DNA of 52,299 nt from positions 1 through 52,299 of the forward strand of contig CAJUOA010000010.1 of NCBI GenBank assembly GCA_910587785.1. Direction: 5' to 3'. The DNA is from an uncultured Oscillospiraceae bacterium (lineage in GTDB: Bacteria; Bacillota; Clostridia; Oscillospirales; Oscillospiraceae). The translations under genes and the position numbers were made by a program. Shown here in pieces: positions 33,307 through 42,133 of this stretch (the first letter of the stretch is position 1; each line of letters starts with the position of its first letter). The notes below the pieces were generated by a model. It saw only the letters and a program-made list of their open reading frames with translations. It was not told the origin of the DNA and did not search any database.

Positions 33307-34656
33307 ATGACAGCAGCAAAGAGACTGGCAGCCCTTTTCCTGTCATCTTTCGTCATACCCATTCTGCTCGTTCTCTCCGCCTGCTCCGCAGGCGGAGAGA
33401 ACCCCACACAGGACCCAGGGGGCACGACCTTGATCTATGCCCAGATCAGCGAAGACGGGGTAGACCGGGAGTGGCTGGAGAAGTTCAACAGTGAACATGA
33501 GGGCGAGATTCAGATCGAGGTTCGGGATTACTCCCAGACGTCCGAGCATGGAGAGCAGGGAATCAACCTTTTAATGACGGAGATCGCAGCAGGCAAAATC
33601 CCGGACATTATTGAGCTCGGCACCTCCGGGGAGACTACGGAACTTCCTTACCGGAAGCTTGCGGAACAAGGGTTCTTGGAGGACCTGTGGCCCTACATTG
33701 AAAATGATATGGGATTGGGAAGGGTCGGGGTCATAGAGGCTCCCTTGAAAGCAGCGGAAGTCGACGGCGGTCTTTACACTGTTTTCGAGGGTTTCCGGCT
33801 TCATACGCTGACAGGTGCGAAAGCGGTGGTGGGAGACCGAACCGGCTGGACGGTGGAGGACCTGCTGGAAGCATTTGAGACCATGCCGGACGGGGCTGTG
33901 ATTCTGGAAACTTATGAAGATTATTCGGTGCAACAACATTTGCTTGCTTCCTTTCTGTACGGATTTTCGGATCTGTTCATCGACCTGGAAAGCAGGCAAT
34001 GTTATTTTGACGGCGAAACATTCTGCTCGATCCTGGACCTTGTCAAACGTGTCCCTGACGAGTGTTCATGGCATCCTTATTACACATCGCTGGAGGACCG
34101 AAAGTACGAATATCAAGACCGGCAGATGGATGGCCTGGTTATGCTGGATGACACTAGCTTCACGTATTACAATGATTTTTGGCTTGCGGACTTCTATTTG
34201 GGCGAAGCAACCTGCATAGGATATCCAGTGGGGGACGGCAGTCCCGGCGCTTACATAGAGCCTCGCGGTATCAAGCTTGCAATGTCCTCCACCTGCGCAG
34301 ATAAGGATGCCGCTTGGCAATACATCCGGTGGGAGCTCTGTCCAAAACCGGATGAGGCTTGGGGATTTCCTGTCAATAAAAAACTTCATAGTCGGGTGAG
34401 AGCACGGGCGGTCGTAGCACACAATGTACTCCCAGGCGATACAAGCTATTTTTTTTACGATCCTATGACAAAGGAGGAGGTGGAGTATGTTACCTCCCTG
34501 TTTGACACGAACCGTTCTTCCATCCTGCTGGACAAGGAGGTGCGTGACATCGTGCTGGACACCGCCGGGGCGTACTTCGCCGGGGACCGGGACCTGGAGC
34601 AGACGGTGCAGATGCTCAACGACCGCGTCGGGCTGTACCTCAATGAGCAGATGTGA
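33307..34656 (+). CDS. Orphan solute-binding lipoprotein, copy 2
   Basis: A second 449-residue binding lipoprotein, strongly similar to copy 1 along its whole length and identical in length. The signal peptide region is re-written (MTAAKRLAALFLSS) while the lipobox LSACSAGGEN is kept (Cys26). Differences cluster in the signal peptide, around residues 285-300 and in the stretch near 350-385, which in this fold could lie by the ligand cleft; that is inferred. AAAGGAG precedes the ATG. The pair is a recent tandem duplication, perhaps to bind two ligands. It ends at two successive terminators. Confidence 0.85.
   Translation: MTAAKRLAALFLSSFVIPILLVLSACSAGGENPTQDPGGTTLIYAQISEDGVDREWLEKFNSEHEGEIQIEVRDYSQTSEHGEQGINLLMTEIAAGKIPDIIELGTSGETTELPYRKLAEQGFLEDLWPYIENDMGLGRVGVIEAPLKAAEVDGGLYTVFEGFRLHTLTGAKAVVGDRTGWTVEDLLEAFETMPDGAVILETYEDYSVQQHLLASFLYGFSDLFIDLESRQCYFDGETFCSILDLVKRVPDECSWHPYYTSLEDRKYEYQDRQMDGLVMLDDTSFTYYNDFWLADFYLGEATCIGYPVGDGSPGAYIEPRGIKLAMSSTCADKDAAWQYIRWELCPKPDEAWGFPVNKKLHSRVRARAVVAHNVLPGDTSYFFYDPMTKEEVEYVTSLFDTNRSSILLDKEVRDIVLDTAGAYFAGDRDLEQTVQMLNDRVGLYLNEQM
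33370..33402 (+). other. Perfect stem-loop inside the lipobox codons, copy 2
   Basis: The same 15-bp stem and TCC loop as at 31996, unchanged although the flanking signal peptide codons differ between the paralogues. Confidence 0.6.
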
Positions 34657-34688
34657 AAAGAGGGCGGAGCTGGGGCTCCGTCCTCTTT
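34656..34688 (+). terminator. Terminator after the lipoprotein pair
   Basis: AAAGAGGGCGGAGC pairs with GCTCCGTCCTCTTT around TGGG (one G-T pair), directly after the stop codon. Confidence 0.75.
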
Positions 34689-34710
34689 CATGTAATCATA
34701 CGCCCTGAAA

Positions 34711-34759
34711 TTGAGGCTTTCGCGGTGCGTTTTCCTGCGCCGCGGGAGCCTCGTTTTTA
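34711..34759 (+). terminator. Second terminator of the lipoprotein operon
   Basis: GAGGCT pairs with AGCCTC and an inner CGCGG-type stem closes a T-rich loop; five T residues follow. Confidence 0.75.
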
Positions 34760-34834
34760 TGCTCCCTCGGAAAAACTACATCTTTGCTTCTGGCCTGGGC
34801 ACTCTTTATTTTGGACACTCCCATCTGGGATTTT

Positions 34835-36055
34835 TCACCGTTCCCCGCCGAAGGCCTTCAGGTACGCCTCCACGGACCGGGTCATCTCCCGTGAGAAGTC
34901 CGACTGGTACTTCCGCGCGCAGAAGGCGGCGAGCCACTCCTCATAGGGCCGCTCCCCGGCCTGGCAGGCCAGCATCTCCCTGAGCTCCCCGCCGTCCATG
35001 ACCCGGTAGGCGTTCTCGTGGACGATGTGCTCCAGGGCACAGCGCCTGGGCTTGGGACGCTCCCGCTGCTGCCTGGTGGGGCGGCCGATGACCAGCATGA
35101 CCGCCGGGAACACGTAGTCCGGGAGATGGAGCAGCTCCCGGTGGACCTCGCAGCGCTCCATGATGTCCCCGATATAGCAGGAGCCCAGGCCCAGGCTCTC
35201 GGCGGCGGTGACCGCGTTCTGGGCGGCGATGGCGCAGTCGGTCACCGCAAGCATCAGATCCCCGGCTCCGGGCAGGCGCGGATCGCAGCCGCCGGAGCGG
35301 AAGGCGTCGTACCACTTCTGGCAGTCCGCGCAGAAGACGAACACCGCGCTCGCCTTGGCGATGAAGGGCTGGTTGTCGCAGGAGACGGCCAGGGCGTCCT
35401 TGACCGCCTGGTCCGTGATGTCCAGGATGGTGTAGAGCTGTTGATTGCCCGCCGTGGGGGCGGCGCAGGCGGCGGCGAGGATGGCCTCCTTCTCCGCCCC
35501 GGTCACCGGCTCCCCGGTGTAGGCCCGCACGCTCTTGCGCTCGTGGAGGGCTCGGAGGACCGGGTTTTCCCCCTCACTCCGGTCCAGGAGGGGGACGATG
35601 TCCTCCAGCCCGGCCCGGTCGGCCTCCGTGAAGTGTCCCGGCAGGACGCTGTCCATGTCCAGGACCCCCCACATCCGCCCGTCCGCGCGGCGCAGGGGGA
35701 TGACGATCTCCGAGTGGGTATTGCAGTCGCAGGCGATGTGCCCGGCAAAGCAGGAGACCTCCTCCACCACCTGGGAGCGGTCCTCCCTCCAGGCGGTACC
35801 GCAGACCCCCTTGCCATACCCGATGCGGCTGACGGCGGGCTTCCCCTGGAAGGGCCCCAGCACCAGTTCCTCCCCCTCAATGAGGTAGAAGCCCACCCAG
35901 TTCGCCTCCGGAAAGGCCTGGGCGAGGACCGAGGCGGCGTTGGCAAGGACCGCCGTCTGTGCGGACTCCTCCCCGGTGTACAGCGCCACCTGCTCCTTCA
36001 GAAGCTTGTAGAATGCCGCCTTCTCAGCGGGGTATTGTACCTCGATGTAGCTCAT
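34835..36055 (-). CDS. Free methionine-(R)-sulfoxide reductase fused to a nitroreductase
   Basis: A 406-residue two-domain protein. Residues 1-160 are a GAF-type fRMsr that reduces free Met-R-sulfoxide: GKGVCGTAWR (Cys85), HIACDCNTHSEIVIPL (Cys109) and a GVLDMDS end match that family's catalytic and structural residues. Residues from about 168 form a flavin nitroreductase (RKSVRAYTGEPV, AAPTAGNQQLY, AAESLGLGSCYIG, VIGRP). fRMsr needs thioredoxin; here a fused flavoprotein could supply electrons, which is an inference. The start at 36055 is the normal MSYIEV N-terminus. Single gene, no defects. Confidence 0.88.
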   Translation of the reverse strand: MSYIEVQYPAEKAAFYKLLKEQVALYTGEESAQTAVLANAASVLAQAFPEANWVGFYLIEGEELVLGPFQGKPAVSRIGYGKGVCGTAWREDRSQVVEEVSCFAGHIACDCNTHSEIVIPLRRADGRMWGVLDMDSVLPGHFTEADRAGLEDIVPLLDRSEGENPVLRALHERKSVRAYTGEPVTGAEKEAILAAACAAPTAGNQQLYTILDITDQAVKDALAVSCDNQPFIAKASAVFVFCADCQKWYDAFRSGGCDPRLPGAGDLMLAVTDCAIAAQNAVTAAESLGLGSCYIGDIMERCEVHRELLHLPDYVFPAVMLVIGRPTRQQRERPKPRRCALEHIVHENAYRVMDGGELREMLACQAGERPYEEWLAAFCARKYQSDFSREMTRSVEAYLKAFGGER

Positions 36056-36191
36056 AAGTGCGTATCCTCCGTCCTTTCGGGCGGATGGTCCGCCCGTGTT
36101 GGGGTCAGTATATCACATCGGGCGGGAAAAAGAAAGGGCCGGTCCCGCTCCGGGCGGAAAACCGGATGCCCCGCAGGCGGCTTTTCACGGG

Positions 36192-36229
36192 AAAAAAGGG
36201 CGGGGCGGAGTCATGCTTCCGCCCCGTCC
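36192..36229 (-). terminator. Terminator overlapping the end of the HK-DegV gene
   Basis: On the minus strand GGACGGGGCGGA pairs with TCCGCCCCGCCC (one mismatch) and six T residues follow. The stop codon lies in the loop, so the stem begins within the last codons. Confidence 0.75.
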
Positions 36230-38925
36230 TGCCGGGATGTGTGGAAAATCGGCATCACGGCGTCGTCCTTGCGCATGAACAGCAGGCCGAAGGAGCCGGG
36301 GCCGCAGTTGCTTGCGATGGCGGGGGACGCCTTTTGCAGGTACACCCGCTCAAAGGGGCAGTACTGTTTGACCAGGTCCTGGACGTACTGGAGCTGCTTC
36401 TGGTCCATGCCGGAGTAGGTGATGAAGAGGATGCGCCGGTCGATGCTCCGCGCATCCAGGAGGGTCCTGCGGATGTACCGCTTGGCCGCGTGGGGGAAGC
36501 CCCCCATCTCCATACTGCCCACCACCATCCGGCTCTTTTTCAGCACCAGGACCGGATGCAGGAGCAGGGCGTCGCAGAGGATCTGGGTCCGCCTGGGAAT
36601 CCGCCCGGCCTGGCAGAGCATATGGGTGCTGTTGATGATGAAGGCGGAGGAGATCAGCCGCTCCAGCCGCTTCACCGCCTCCACAATGTCCGCCTTGGCG
36701 GCCTGGTGCTCGGCCATGTAGGCGGCGTTGAGCACCACCAGGCCCAGGCTGCTGGAGAGATGCCCGGAGTCGAGGACCGTGACGTTCTCAAAGGACTTCG
36801 CCGCCTCTTGGGCGTTCTGGTAGCCCTCGCTGACATTCCGCGCCATGGTGATGTGAATGATGTTCTGGGCCTCGGTGAGCCTCTCGGCGAAAAACAGCTC
36901 ATAGTCCCGCACGTCCGGGGGCTGGGACGTCCCCTTCCGCCCCATGGAGATGTGGGCGAGGATCTGGTCGGTCTTCAGCTCCTGCTCGTCCAGGAACCGC
37001 CCCTCCTCCGTACACACGTAGTAGGGGCATATGGAAATGCCGAACTCCCGCCGCAGGGCCTCCGGCAGGTCGCACACGCTGTCCGTGGTCACGAGGATGG
37101 AGCGCCGCTTGACCTGCTCGAAGATGAGGATGTCCTTGTCGATGTCCGCCTTGGGCACCGTGTCGCTGAGAAGGACCAGCTCCTTGGGGAGGATGCTGAG
37201 CACCGCGGCCTCCAGCAGCGCGCCGCTGACCGGCTTGGCGAGGTAGCCGCTGAAGCCCTCCTTGCGGTAGAGGAGCTGGTTGCCGCTCCCGGCGTTGGCG
37301 GTGAGGGCCACCACGGGCACGTCCTGACAGAGCCCCCCCGGCTGGGAGCGCAGGGCGTGGAGGCAGGCAATGCCGTCCATCTCCGGCATCATGTGGTCCA
37401 TGAGGATGCAGTCGTAGTGGTGGTTCTGGGTCAGGCGCAGGCACTCGGCCCCGCTGGAGGCCGTGTCGATCTGGACCTTGGTGGCGGCGAGAAGGCGGCT
37501 GACCACCATGAGGTTCATGTCGTTGTCGTCCACCACCAGGATGTGGGCGTCCGGGGCCTCGAAGCTCTGCCGGTAGGGCTCCCCCTCCTGGACCCGGGTC
37601 CGGGAGGAGAGGTCAAAGCGCCCCAGCTCCTTGGCGTCCACGATGTCCTGCTCCAGGGTGACGATGAAGATGGAGCCCTTGGTGTAGACGCTGTTGACGC
37701 TGATCTCGCCGCCCATGAGCTCCACCAGCTGGTGGACGATGCTCAGCCCCAAGCCGGTGCCCTCGATGTAGCGGTTTTTCTCCTCGTCCACCCGCCGGAA
37801 GGCGTTGAAGATGTAAGGGATGTTCTCCTTGCGGACCCCCTGCCCGGTGTCCTCCACGGAGTAGGAGACCCGGACCCGGTTGACATCCAGCCGCTCGCAC
37901 CGGACGGAGAGGGTCACGGAGCCCTCGCTGGTGTACTTGACCGCGTTGTTGAGCAGGTTGATGAGGATCTGCTTGATGCGCACCTCGTCGCCGCAGAGCA
38001 TACTGGGGATGGAGGGGTCCACATGGAGCTTGAACTCCAGCCCCTTCTCCCGGGCCTTGACCCAGATCATGTTGACGATCTCCGAGAAGAGGGCCCCGGT
38101 CTCGTAGGAGACGCTGACGACCTCCATCTTCCCGGATTTGATCTTGGAGATATCCAGGATGTCGTTGATGAGGGTGAGCAGGAGCTTGCTCGCCCCCTGG
38201 ATGTTCCGGGCGCTCTCGGCCACGCTCTCCGGGATGTCCTCCCGCAAAATGAGCTCGTTGAGGCCGATGATGGTGTTGATGGGCGTACGGATCTCGTGGC
38301 TCATGCTGGAGAAGAAGTGGTTCTCCGCCCGGTTGAGCTCCTCGATCTCCTTCTTCTGCTGTTGGGAGAGGGCGTTCTCCTCCTCGTACATCCGGTTGAG
38401 GAACATGAGCAGGACGCTGGCCAAAAGCCCCACCATGATAACGGAGAAGGCGGAGTCGAAGAAGGAGCGCTCCAGGGTGTTCCCCACCGCTGTCTGGGGG
38501 AAGAAGAAGGCGGCGGAGTAGCAGATCAGGGTCTCCGCCGCGCACAGGACGAAAAATACCCCCATGCGCCGCCCCTGCAAGGTGATGCAGACGTAGATAA
38601 AGCAGAAGACGAACCACTCCGGAACGCCGCTGTAGAAGCCCCCGGCGGTGAAAAAGCTGATGGGGAACAGCACCAGCATCAAGACCGCGATCGCCGTGGC
38701 CCCCACGTCGATGCGCCGCTTCCGGATACTGTATTTGACGGTGGCCCCCATGACCACAAGGCTCACTGCCAAGATGAGGATATTCCAGATGCTCCTGCCC
38801 ATGGGCAGAATAAACAGCAGAGCGAACATGCAGATACTCGTCACCAGGCGGAACATCCGCTCCCGCAGGCTGATCCGGTGGTCTGTAATGACCTCTAACC
38901 ATTTTTTGATCAAGCCGTCACTCAC
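36211..38925 (-). CDS. Hybrid histidine kinase-REC fused to a DegV lipid-binding domain
   Basis: A 904-residue protein. About six membrane helices (30-175) and a short coiled linker precede HisKA with the phospho-accepting His210 in FSSMSHEIRTPIN. The HATPase has N boxes NLLNNAVK, DTGQGV and GTGLGLS. A receiver domain follows (ILVVDDND, Asp510 in LMDHMMPEMDG, Lys564). From about residue 609 to the end lies a complete DegV domain: TTDSVCDLP, KGTSQPPD, VTVLDSGHLSSSLGL, GRIPRRTQ and SPAIASNCGPGSFGL. DegV proteins (FakB in Gram-positives) bind a fatty acid. I know of no characterised kinase with this domain. Last gene of a three-gene operon. The GTG start is close to its AAGGAGG, and TTG 38913 is an alternative. 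Confidence 0.9.
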   Translation of the reverse strand: MSDGLIKKWLEVITDHRISLRERMFRLVTSICMFALLFILPMGRSIWNILILAVSLVVMGATVKYSIRKRRIDVGATAIAVLMLVLFPISFFTAGGFYSGVPEWFVFCFIYVCITLQGRRMGVFFVLCAAETLICYSAAFFFPQTAVGNTLERSFFDSAFSVIMVGLLASVLLMFLNRMYEEENALSQQQKKEIEELNRAENHFFSSMSHEIRTPINTIIGLNELILREDIPESVAESARNIQGASKLLLTLINDILDISKIKSGKMEVVSVSYETGALFSEIVNMIWVKAREKGLEFKLHVDPSIPSMLCGDEVRIKQILINLLNNAVKYTSEGSVTLSVRCERLDVNRVRVSYSVEDTGQGVRKENIPYIFNAFRRVDEEKNRYIEGTGLGLSIVHQLVELMGGEISVNSVYTKGSIFIVTLEQDIVDAKELGRFDLSSRTRVQEGEPYRQSFEAPDAHILVVDDNDMNLMVVSRLLAATKVQIDTASSGAECLRLTQNHHYDCILMDHMMPEMDGIACLHALRSQPGGLCQDVPVVALTANAGSGNQLLYRKEGFSGYLAKPVSGALLEAAVLSILPKELVLLSDTVPKADIDKDILIFEQVKRRSILVTTDSVCDLPEALRREFGISICPYYVCTEEGRFLDEQELKTDQILAHISMGRKGTSQPPDVRDYELFFAERLTEAQNIIHITMARNVSEGYQNAQEAAKSFENVTVLDSGHLSSSLGLVVLNAAYMAEHQAAKADIVEAVKRLERLISSAFIINSTHMLCQAGRIPRRTQILCDALLLHPVLVLKKSRMVVGSMEMGGFPHAAKRYIRRTLLDARSIDRRILFITYSGMDQKQLQYVQDLVKQYCPFERVYLQKASPAIASNCGPGSFGLLFMRKDDAVMPIFHTSRQDGAEA

Positions 38926-38962
38926 CCCTCCTTACTGGGTATTTTCAGACAGAACACCGGAC

Positions 38963-41491
38963 TCAAAGCCCGGTGAGCTGTTCGCACAGCGCCTCATACG
39001 CCGCCATGAGGGCGGAGTGATGGGCCTGGATGTAGCCGCCGTCCCCCCGCTTTCCGGCCATCTCCAGCTCCTTGGCCTGGGCGGAGAGTGCCTGGGCGCC
39101 GATGGTCAGGGACGTACTCTTGAGCGCGTGGGCCTTCACCGCGTAGTCCGCCCACACGCCGGATTCAAAGAGGGCGTCCAATTCCTCCCGCTTCTCCCCG
39201 CTCTGGGCGGAGAACATGCGGAGCATCTCCCGGTAGAAGCCCTCCTCCCCGGCGCAGTAGCGAAGGCCCGTCTCCACGTCCAGCCCGGCCTGGGCAAGGC
39301 GGTCGAGGGGAAGGCCCGGTGCGGCCGCCTGTGCCTCCTCCGAGGGTTCGGCGGGGGCTTCCTCCGGTTCGGCGGGGGGCGGAGCCGCCTCCGCAGGCTT
39401 TTGGGACGGCGCCTCCTCCAGGACATGGCCGGTGCTGTAGTGGATGCGGTCTTTGGGCAAAACCCTGCGCAGGACCCGCTCCAGGACGGTGCGCTCAATG
39501 GGCTTGGGGACAAACTCGGTAAAGCCCTCGCTGCGGAACATCTCCCGCGCGCCGCTGACGGTGTTGGCGGTCAGGGCGATGATGGGCAGATCCCGGTACA
39601 TGCCCTCTCCCAGGTCGCGGATGCGCTTGAGGGTCTCCACGCCGTCAAAGCCGGGCATCATGTGGTCCAGGAAGATGATGTCATAGGACTCGGTATTGCA
39701 CCGGGCCACCGCCTCCCGTCCGCTCAGGCAGGTGTCCACCTCAATGCCGTAGCTCCCCAGGACGCCCTTGGCCACCATGAGGTTCATCTCCTCGTCGTCC
39801 ACCGCCAGGGCCCGGACGCCCGAGAAGGTGAAGGGCTTCTGCCCCGCGGCCTGGGCCTCGGCGAAGCCCCGCTCGCCGGTCTCCCCGTTGAGCAGGTTCG
39901 CCACGGAGAGGGCGGAGAAGGGCTTGTGGATGATGAGGAGCTTGCTGCCGCTGTCCAGGGAGAACTCCCGTTCGGCGATGATCACCACCCGGAGCGCGCC
40001 GGCCAAGTCCTCGTAGTATGCCGGGTCCTCCTCGTACTCCGCCTGGGCGATGAAGACGTGGGTCAGAGGATAGCTGCGCCGGAGCTTGAGGAGCGCGTCG
40101 AAATTGTGGGCCTGGTAGCCCCGGACGCCCAGGCCGTTGACAAGGTTCCCGATGAGCCCGTCGTAATACGCGCGCACCTCGTCACAGCTGTACTTCTCCG
40201 GCTTGAAGTAGCAGGCGATGCACAGCTGCTCGGCGCGGCTGAGGGTGATGCAGGGCTGGTCGTCCACGATGCCCTGGGGGACCACGATGTGGGCGTGGAG
40301 GCCCTCCTGCCCCCGGCTCTCAAAGTGGATGAAGCCGCCCATGGCGTGGAGGAGTCCCCGGGCAATGGGGAGCCCCAGCCCCAGGCCCCCCGCGAGACGG
40401 CTGCTGCCGGAGTCGGCCTGGTAGAACTCTTCGTACATCCGCAGCAGCTGGGAATCGGTCATGCCGATGCCGGTGTCCCGGATGTCGATAATGAGGTTGA
40501 GGCCGTAGGTCTCCCGGCGGCCCCCGATGCGGACGTTGATGCCCCCCTCCTCGGTGAACTTGATGGAGTTCTCCACCAGGATTTTCAGGACATGGGAAAT
40601 TTTTTCCGCGTCCCCCACCAGCACCGCCGGGATCTTGGGGTCGATGTCAAAGACCAGCTCCAGGCGGTGGCGGTTGGTCTGGAGGGCGGTGTTGGTGATG
40701 ACGTCGTTGAGCACGGAGGTAATCATGTAGTGCTCCTTGGCGGGGAGCAGGGTGCCCTCCACGATCTCCGTATAGTCGAGCATATTGTTGATCTGGTTGG
40801 ACAGGCGCTTGCCCGCCAGCTTGATGGAGGTGAGGTCGGAGCGCACATCCGGCGCCAGCTCCTTGCCCAGAGCCACCTCGCTGATGCCCAGGACCATGTT
40901 GATGGGGGTGCGCAGCTCGTGGGAGACGTTGGAGAGGAAAACAGCGTTCTGCTTGCCCGCCGTCTCCAGCTCCGCAAATACACTGGTGTACCACGCCTGC
41001 TGGGCGGTTCTGCGGCCGATCCAGTAGTCCGCCAAAACCGCGCCGCCCAGGGTCACCCCGGCCCCCAGCACCAGGCGGAATATCTCCCGCAGGTCCATGT
41101 CCGCGGAGAGGGTGCCCAGAATCAGCAGGTGGTAGAGCAGCTCCAGCCCATACAGGGACTCGATGGCGTACAGGATCCACTTCTTGTTGAGCATGAAGAG
41201 GGCCAGTATCAGGATGCAGGCAACGGCGGGGATGTCGAAGAGGCTGGACGGGTGGACGCCGAAGAAGAAAAACTCCACCAGCATCAGCGCCGCGCACAGA
41301 TTCTCATAGAACAGGTGCGAACCTGCCCGGGCGATGTGCAAAAGCCATACGCCCAAGCACCCCGCCGCCATCAGCGGGACCATCCAGATCTCCCAGGCCA
41401 TGACCAGGGTGACCAGCACCAGCATCCCGCTGAAGCCCGTGGTGATGAGCGCCAGCAGCAGGTGGTTGCTTGTCCGCTCCTCTGTCCTCAT
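38963..41491 (-). CDS. Hybrid histidine kinase with REC and HPt domains
   Basis: An 842-residue sensor kinase. About six membrane helices (10-155) precede HisKA (His191 in SNVSHELRTPIN) and a HATPase with ENSIKF, DTGIGM and GGLGLGLP. A degenerate receiver-like region (about 425-540) lacks an obvious phospho-acceptor. It is followed by a true receiver (AVDDEE, Asp609 in FLDHMMPGFDG, Lys near 661), an acidic Pro/Glu/Ala linker and a C-terminal HPt with AHALKSTS. The protein can therefore pass phosphate through His-Asp-His and on to a separate receiver. Its ATG overlaps the stop of the standalone receiver gene by 3 bp. No extracellular ligand domain is obvious. Confidence 0.92.
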   Translation of the reverse strand: MRTEERTSNHLLLALITTGFSGMLVLVTLVMAWEIWMVPLMAAGCLGVWLLHIARAGSHLFYENLCAALMLVEFFFFGVHPSSLFDIPAVACILILALFMLNKKWILYAIESLYGLELLYHLLILGTLSADMDLREIFRLVLGAGVTLGGAVLADYWIGRRTAQQAWYTSVFAELETAGKQNAVFLSNVSHELRTPINMVLGISEVALGKELAPDVRSDLTSIKLAGKRLSNQINNMLDYTEIVEGTLLPAKEHYMITSVLNDVITNTALQTNRHRLELVFDIDPKIPAVLVGDAEKISHVLKILVENSIKFTEEGGINVRIGGRRETYGLNLIIDIRDTGIGMTDSQLLRMYEEFYQADSGSSRLAGGLGLGLPIARGLLHAMGGFIHFESRGQEGLHAHIVVPQGIVDDQPCITLSRAEQLCIACYFKPEKYSCDEVRAYYDGLIGNLVNGLGVRGYQAHNFDALLKLRRSYPLTHVFIAQAEYEEDPAYYEDLAGALRVVIIAEREFSLDSGSKLLIIHKPFSALSVANLLNGETGERGFAEAQAAGQKPFTFSGVRALAVDDEEMNLMVAKGVLGSYGIEVDTCLSGREAVARCNTESYDIIFLDHMMPGFDGVETLKRIRDLGEGMYRDLPIIALTANTVSGAREMFRSEGFTEFVPKPIERTVLERVLRRVLPKDRIHYSTGHVLEEAPSQKPAEAAPPPAEPEEAPAEPSEEAQAAAPGLPLDRLAQAGLDVETGLRYCAGEEGFYREMLRMFSAQSGEKREELDALFESGVWADYAVKAHALKSTSLTIGAQALSAQAKELEMAGKRGDGGYIQAHHSALMAAYEALCEQLTGL

Positions 41492-41850
41492 TGCTCCTCC
41501 AGCTCCTGGGCCACCCGGCGGATCAGCTCCTGGGGCTCAAAGGGCTTTTTCAGGTAGTTGACCGCCCCCAGGCGGATGGCGCTGACGACGTCGCTCTCCT
41601 GTCCCGAGGCGGTCAGGAAGATCACGGGGATGTCGCCGGCGAACTCCTTCATGCGCTCGAAGGTCTCGATGCCGTTGAGCTTGGGCATCTCAATATCCAG
41701 CAGCACCAGGTCCACCTGCTCGTGCCGGAGCTTCTCCAGGGCCTCGATCCCGGAGTTGGCGAACAGCACGTCGTACTCCTTCCCCAGGATCATCTTTGTC
41801 CGCATCAGGTTCATGGAATCGTCATCTACCACTAAAATGCGCTTGTGCAT
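41488..41850 (-). CDS. Single-domain response regulator
   Basis: A 120-residue CheY-like receiver: ILVVDDDS, phospho-acceptor in LVLLDIEMPKLNG, the conserved Thr in IFLTAS and Lys in YLKKPF. There is no output domain. It is the first gene of the phosphorelay operon and overlaps the next gene by 4 bp (ATGA), so it is probably the terminal acceptor of the HPt in the hybrid kinase or an allosteric partner. AAGGAGG lies 8 nt before ATG 41850; an upstream in-frame extension lacks a ribosome site. Confidence 0.92.
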   Translation of the reverse strand: MHKRILVVDDDSMNLMRTKMILGKEYDVLFANSGIEALEKLRHEQVDLVLLDIEMPKLNGIETFERMKEFAGDIPVIFLTASGQESDVVSAIRLGAVNYLKKPFEPQELIRRVAQELEEQ

Positions 41851-41901
41851 GGCATTGTCCTCCTTGTTTTTGCGGGGAGTTTCCCTCCCCAATCAGAGTT
41901 T

Positions 41902-41930
41902 ATTTTATATGATTCCCGCCGGAAAATCAA
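41902..41930 (-). promoter_or_regulatory. Promoter of the phosphorelay operon
   Basis: Minus strand TTGATT (41925-41930), 17-bp spacer, TAAAAT (41902-41907). Confidence 0.7.
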
Positions 41931-42036
41931 GCCTGGTTCTCTCCTTTTCCCGGAAATTAATTTTGCAAAAGGAGCGGAAGCGGCGGCTCTGCCGGGCCCT
42001 TGAAAATGGCTTTTCCTGTGATTTTCCCGCCGCCTC

Positions 42037-42065
42037 TTGCCATCTCCCCTGTTTTCCTGTATACT
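42037..42065 (+). promoter_or_regulatory. Promoter of the M42 peptidase gene
   Basis: TTGCCA (42037-42042), 17-bp spacer, TATACT (42060-42065), about 70 nt before the gene. Confidence 0.75.
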
Positions 42066-42133
42066 GGGATACCATCATCCGCCGCAGGCGGCGCAGTTCC
42101 ATACTGCAATCTGTATTGAAAAGAGGAATCACA

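Noticed and set aside
36058..38898. A 946-codon open frame on the plus strand
   Set aside because: It lies antisense to the histidine kinase-DegV gene and reflects high GC at third positions. Its composition is rich in His, Gly, Val and Asp, with no family motifs and no proper ribosome site.
38648..41557. A 969-codon open frame on the plus strand
   Set aside because: Antisense shadow of the HK-REC-HPt gene, with the same composition bias and no recognisable domain.
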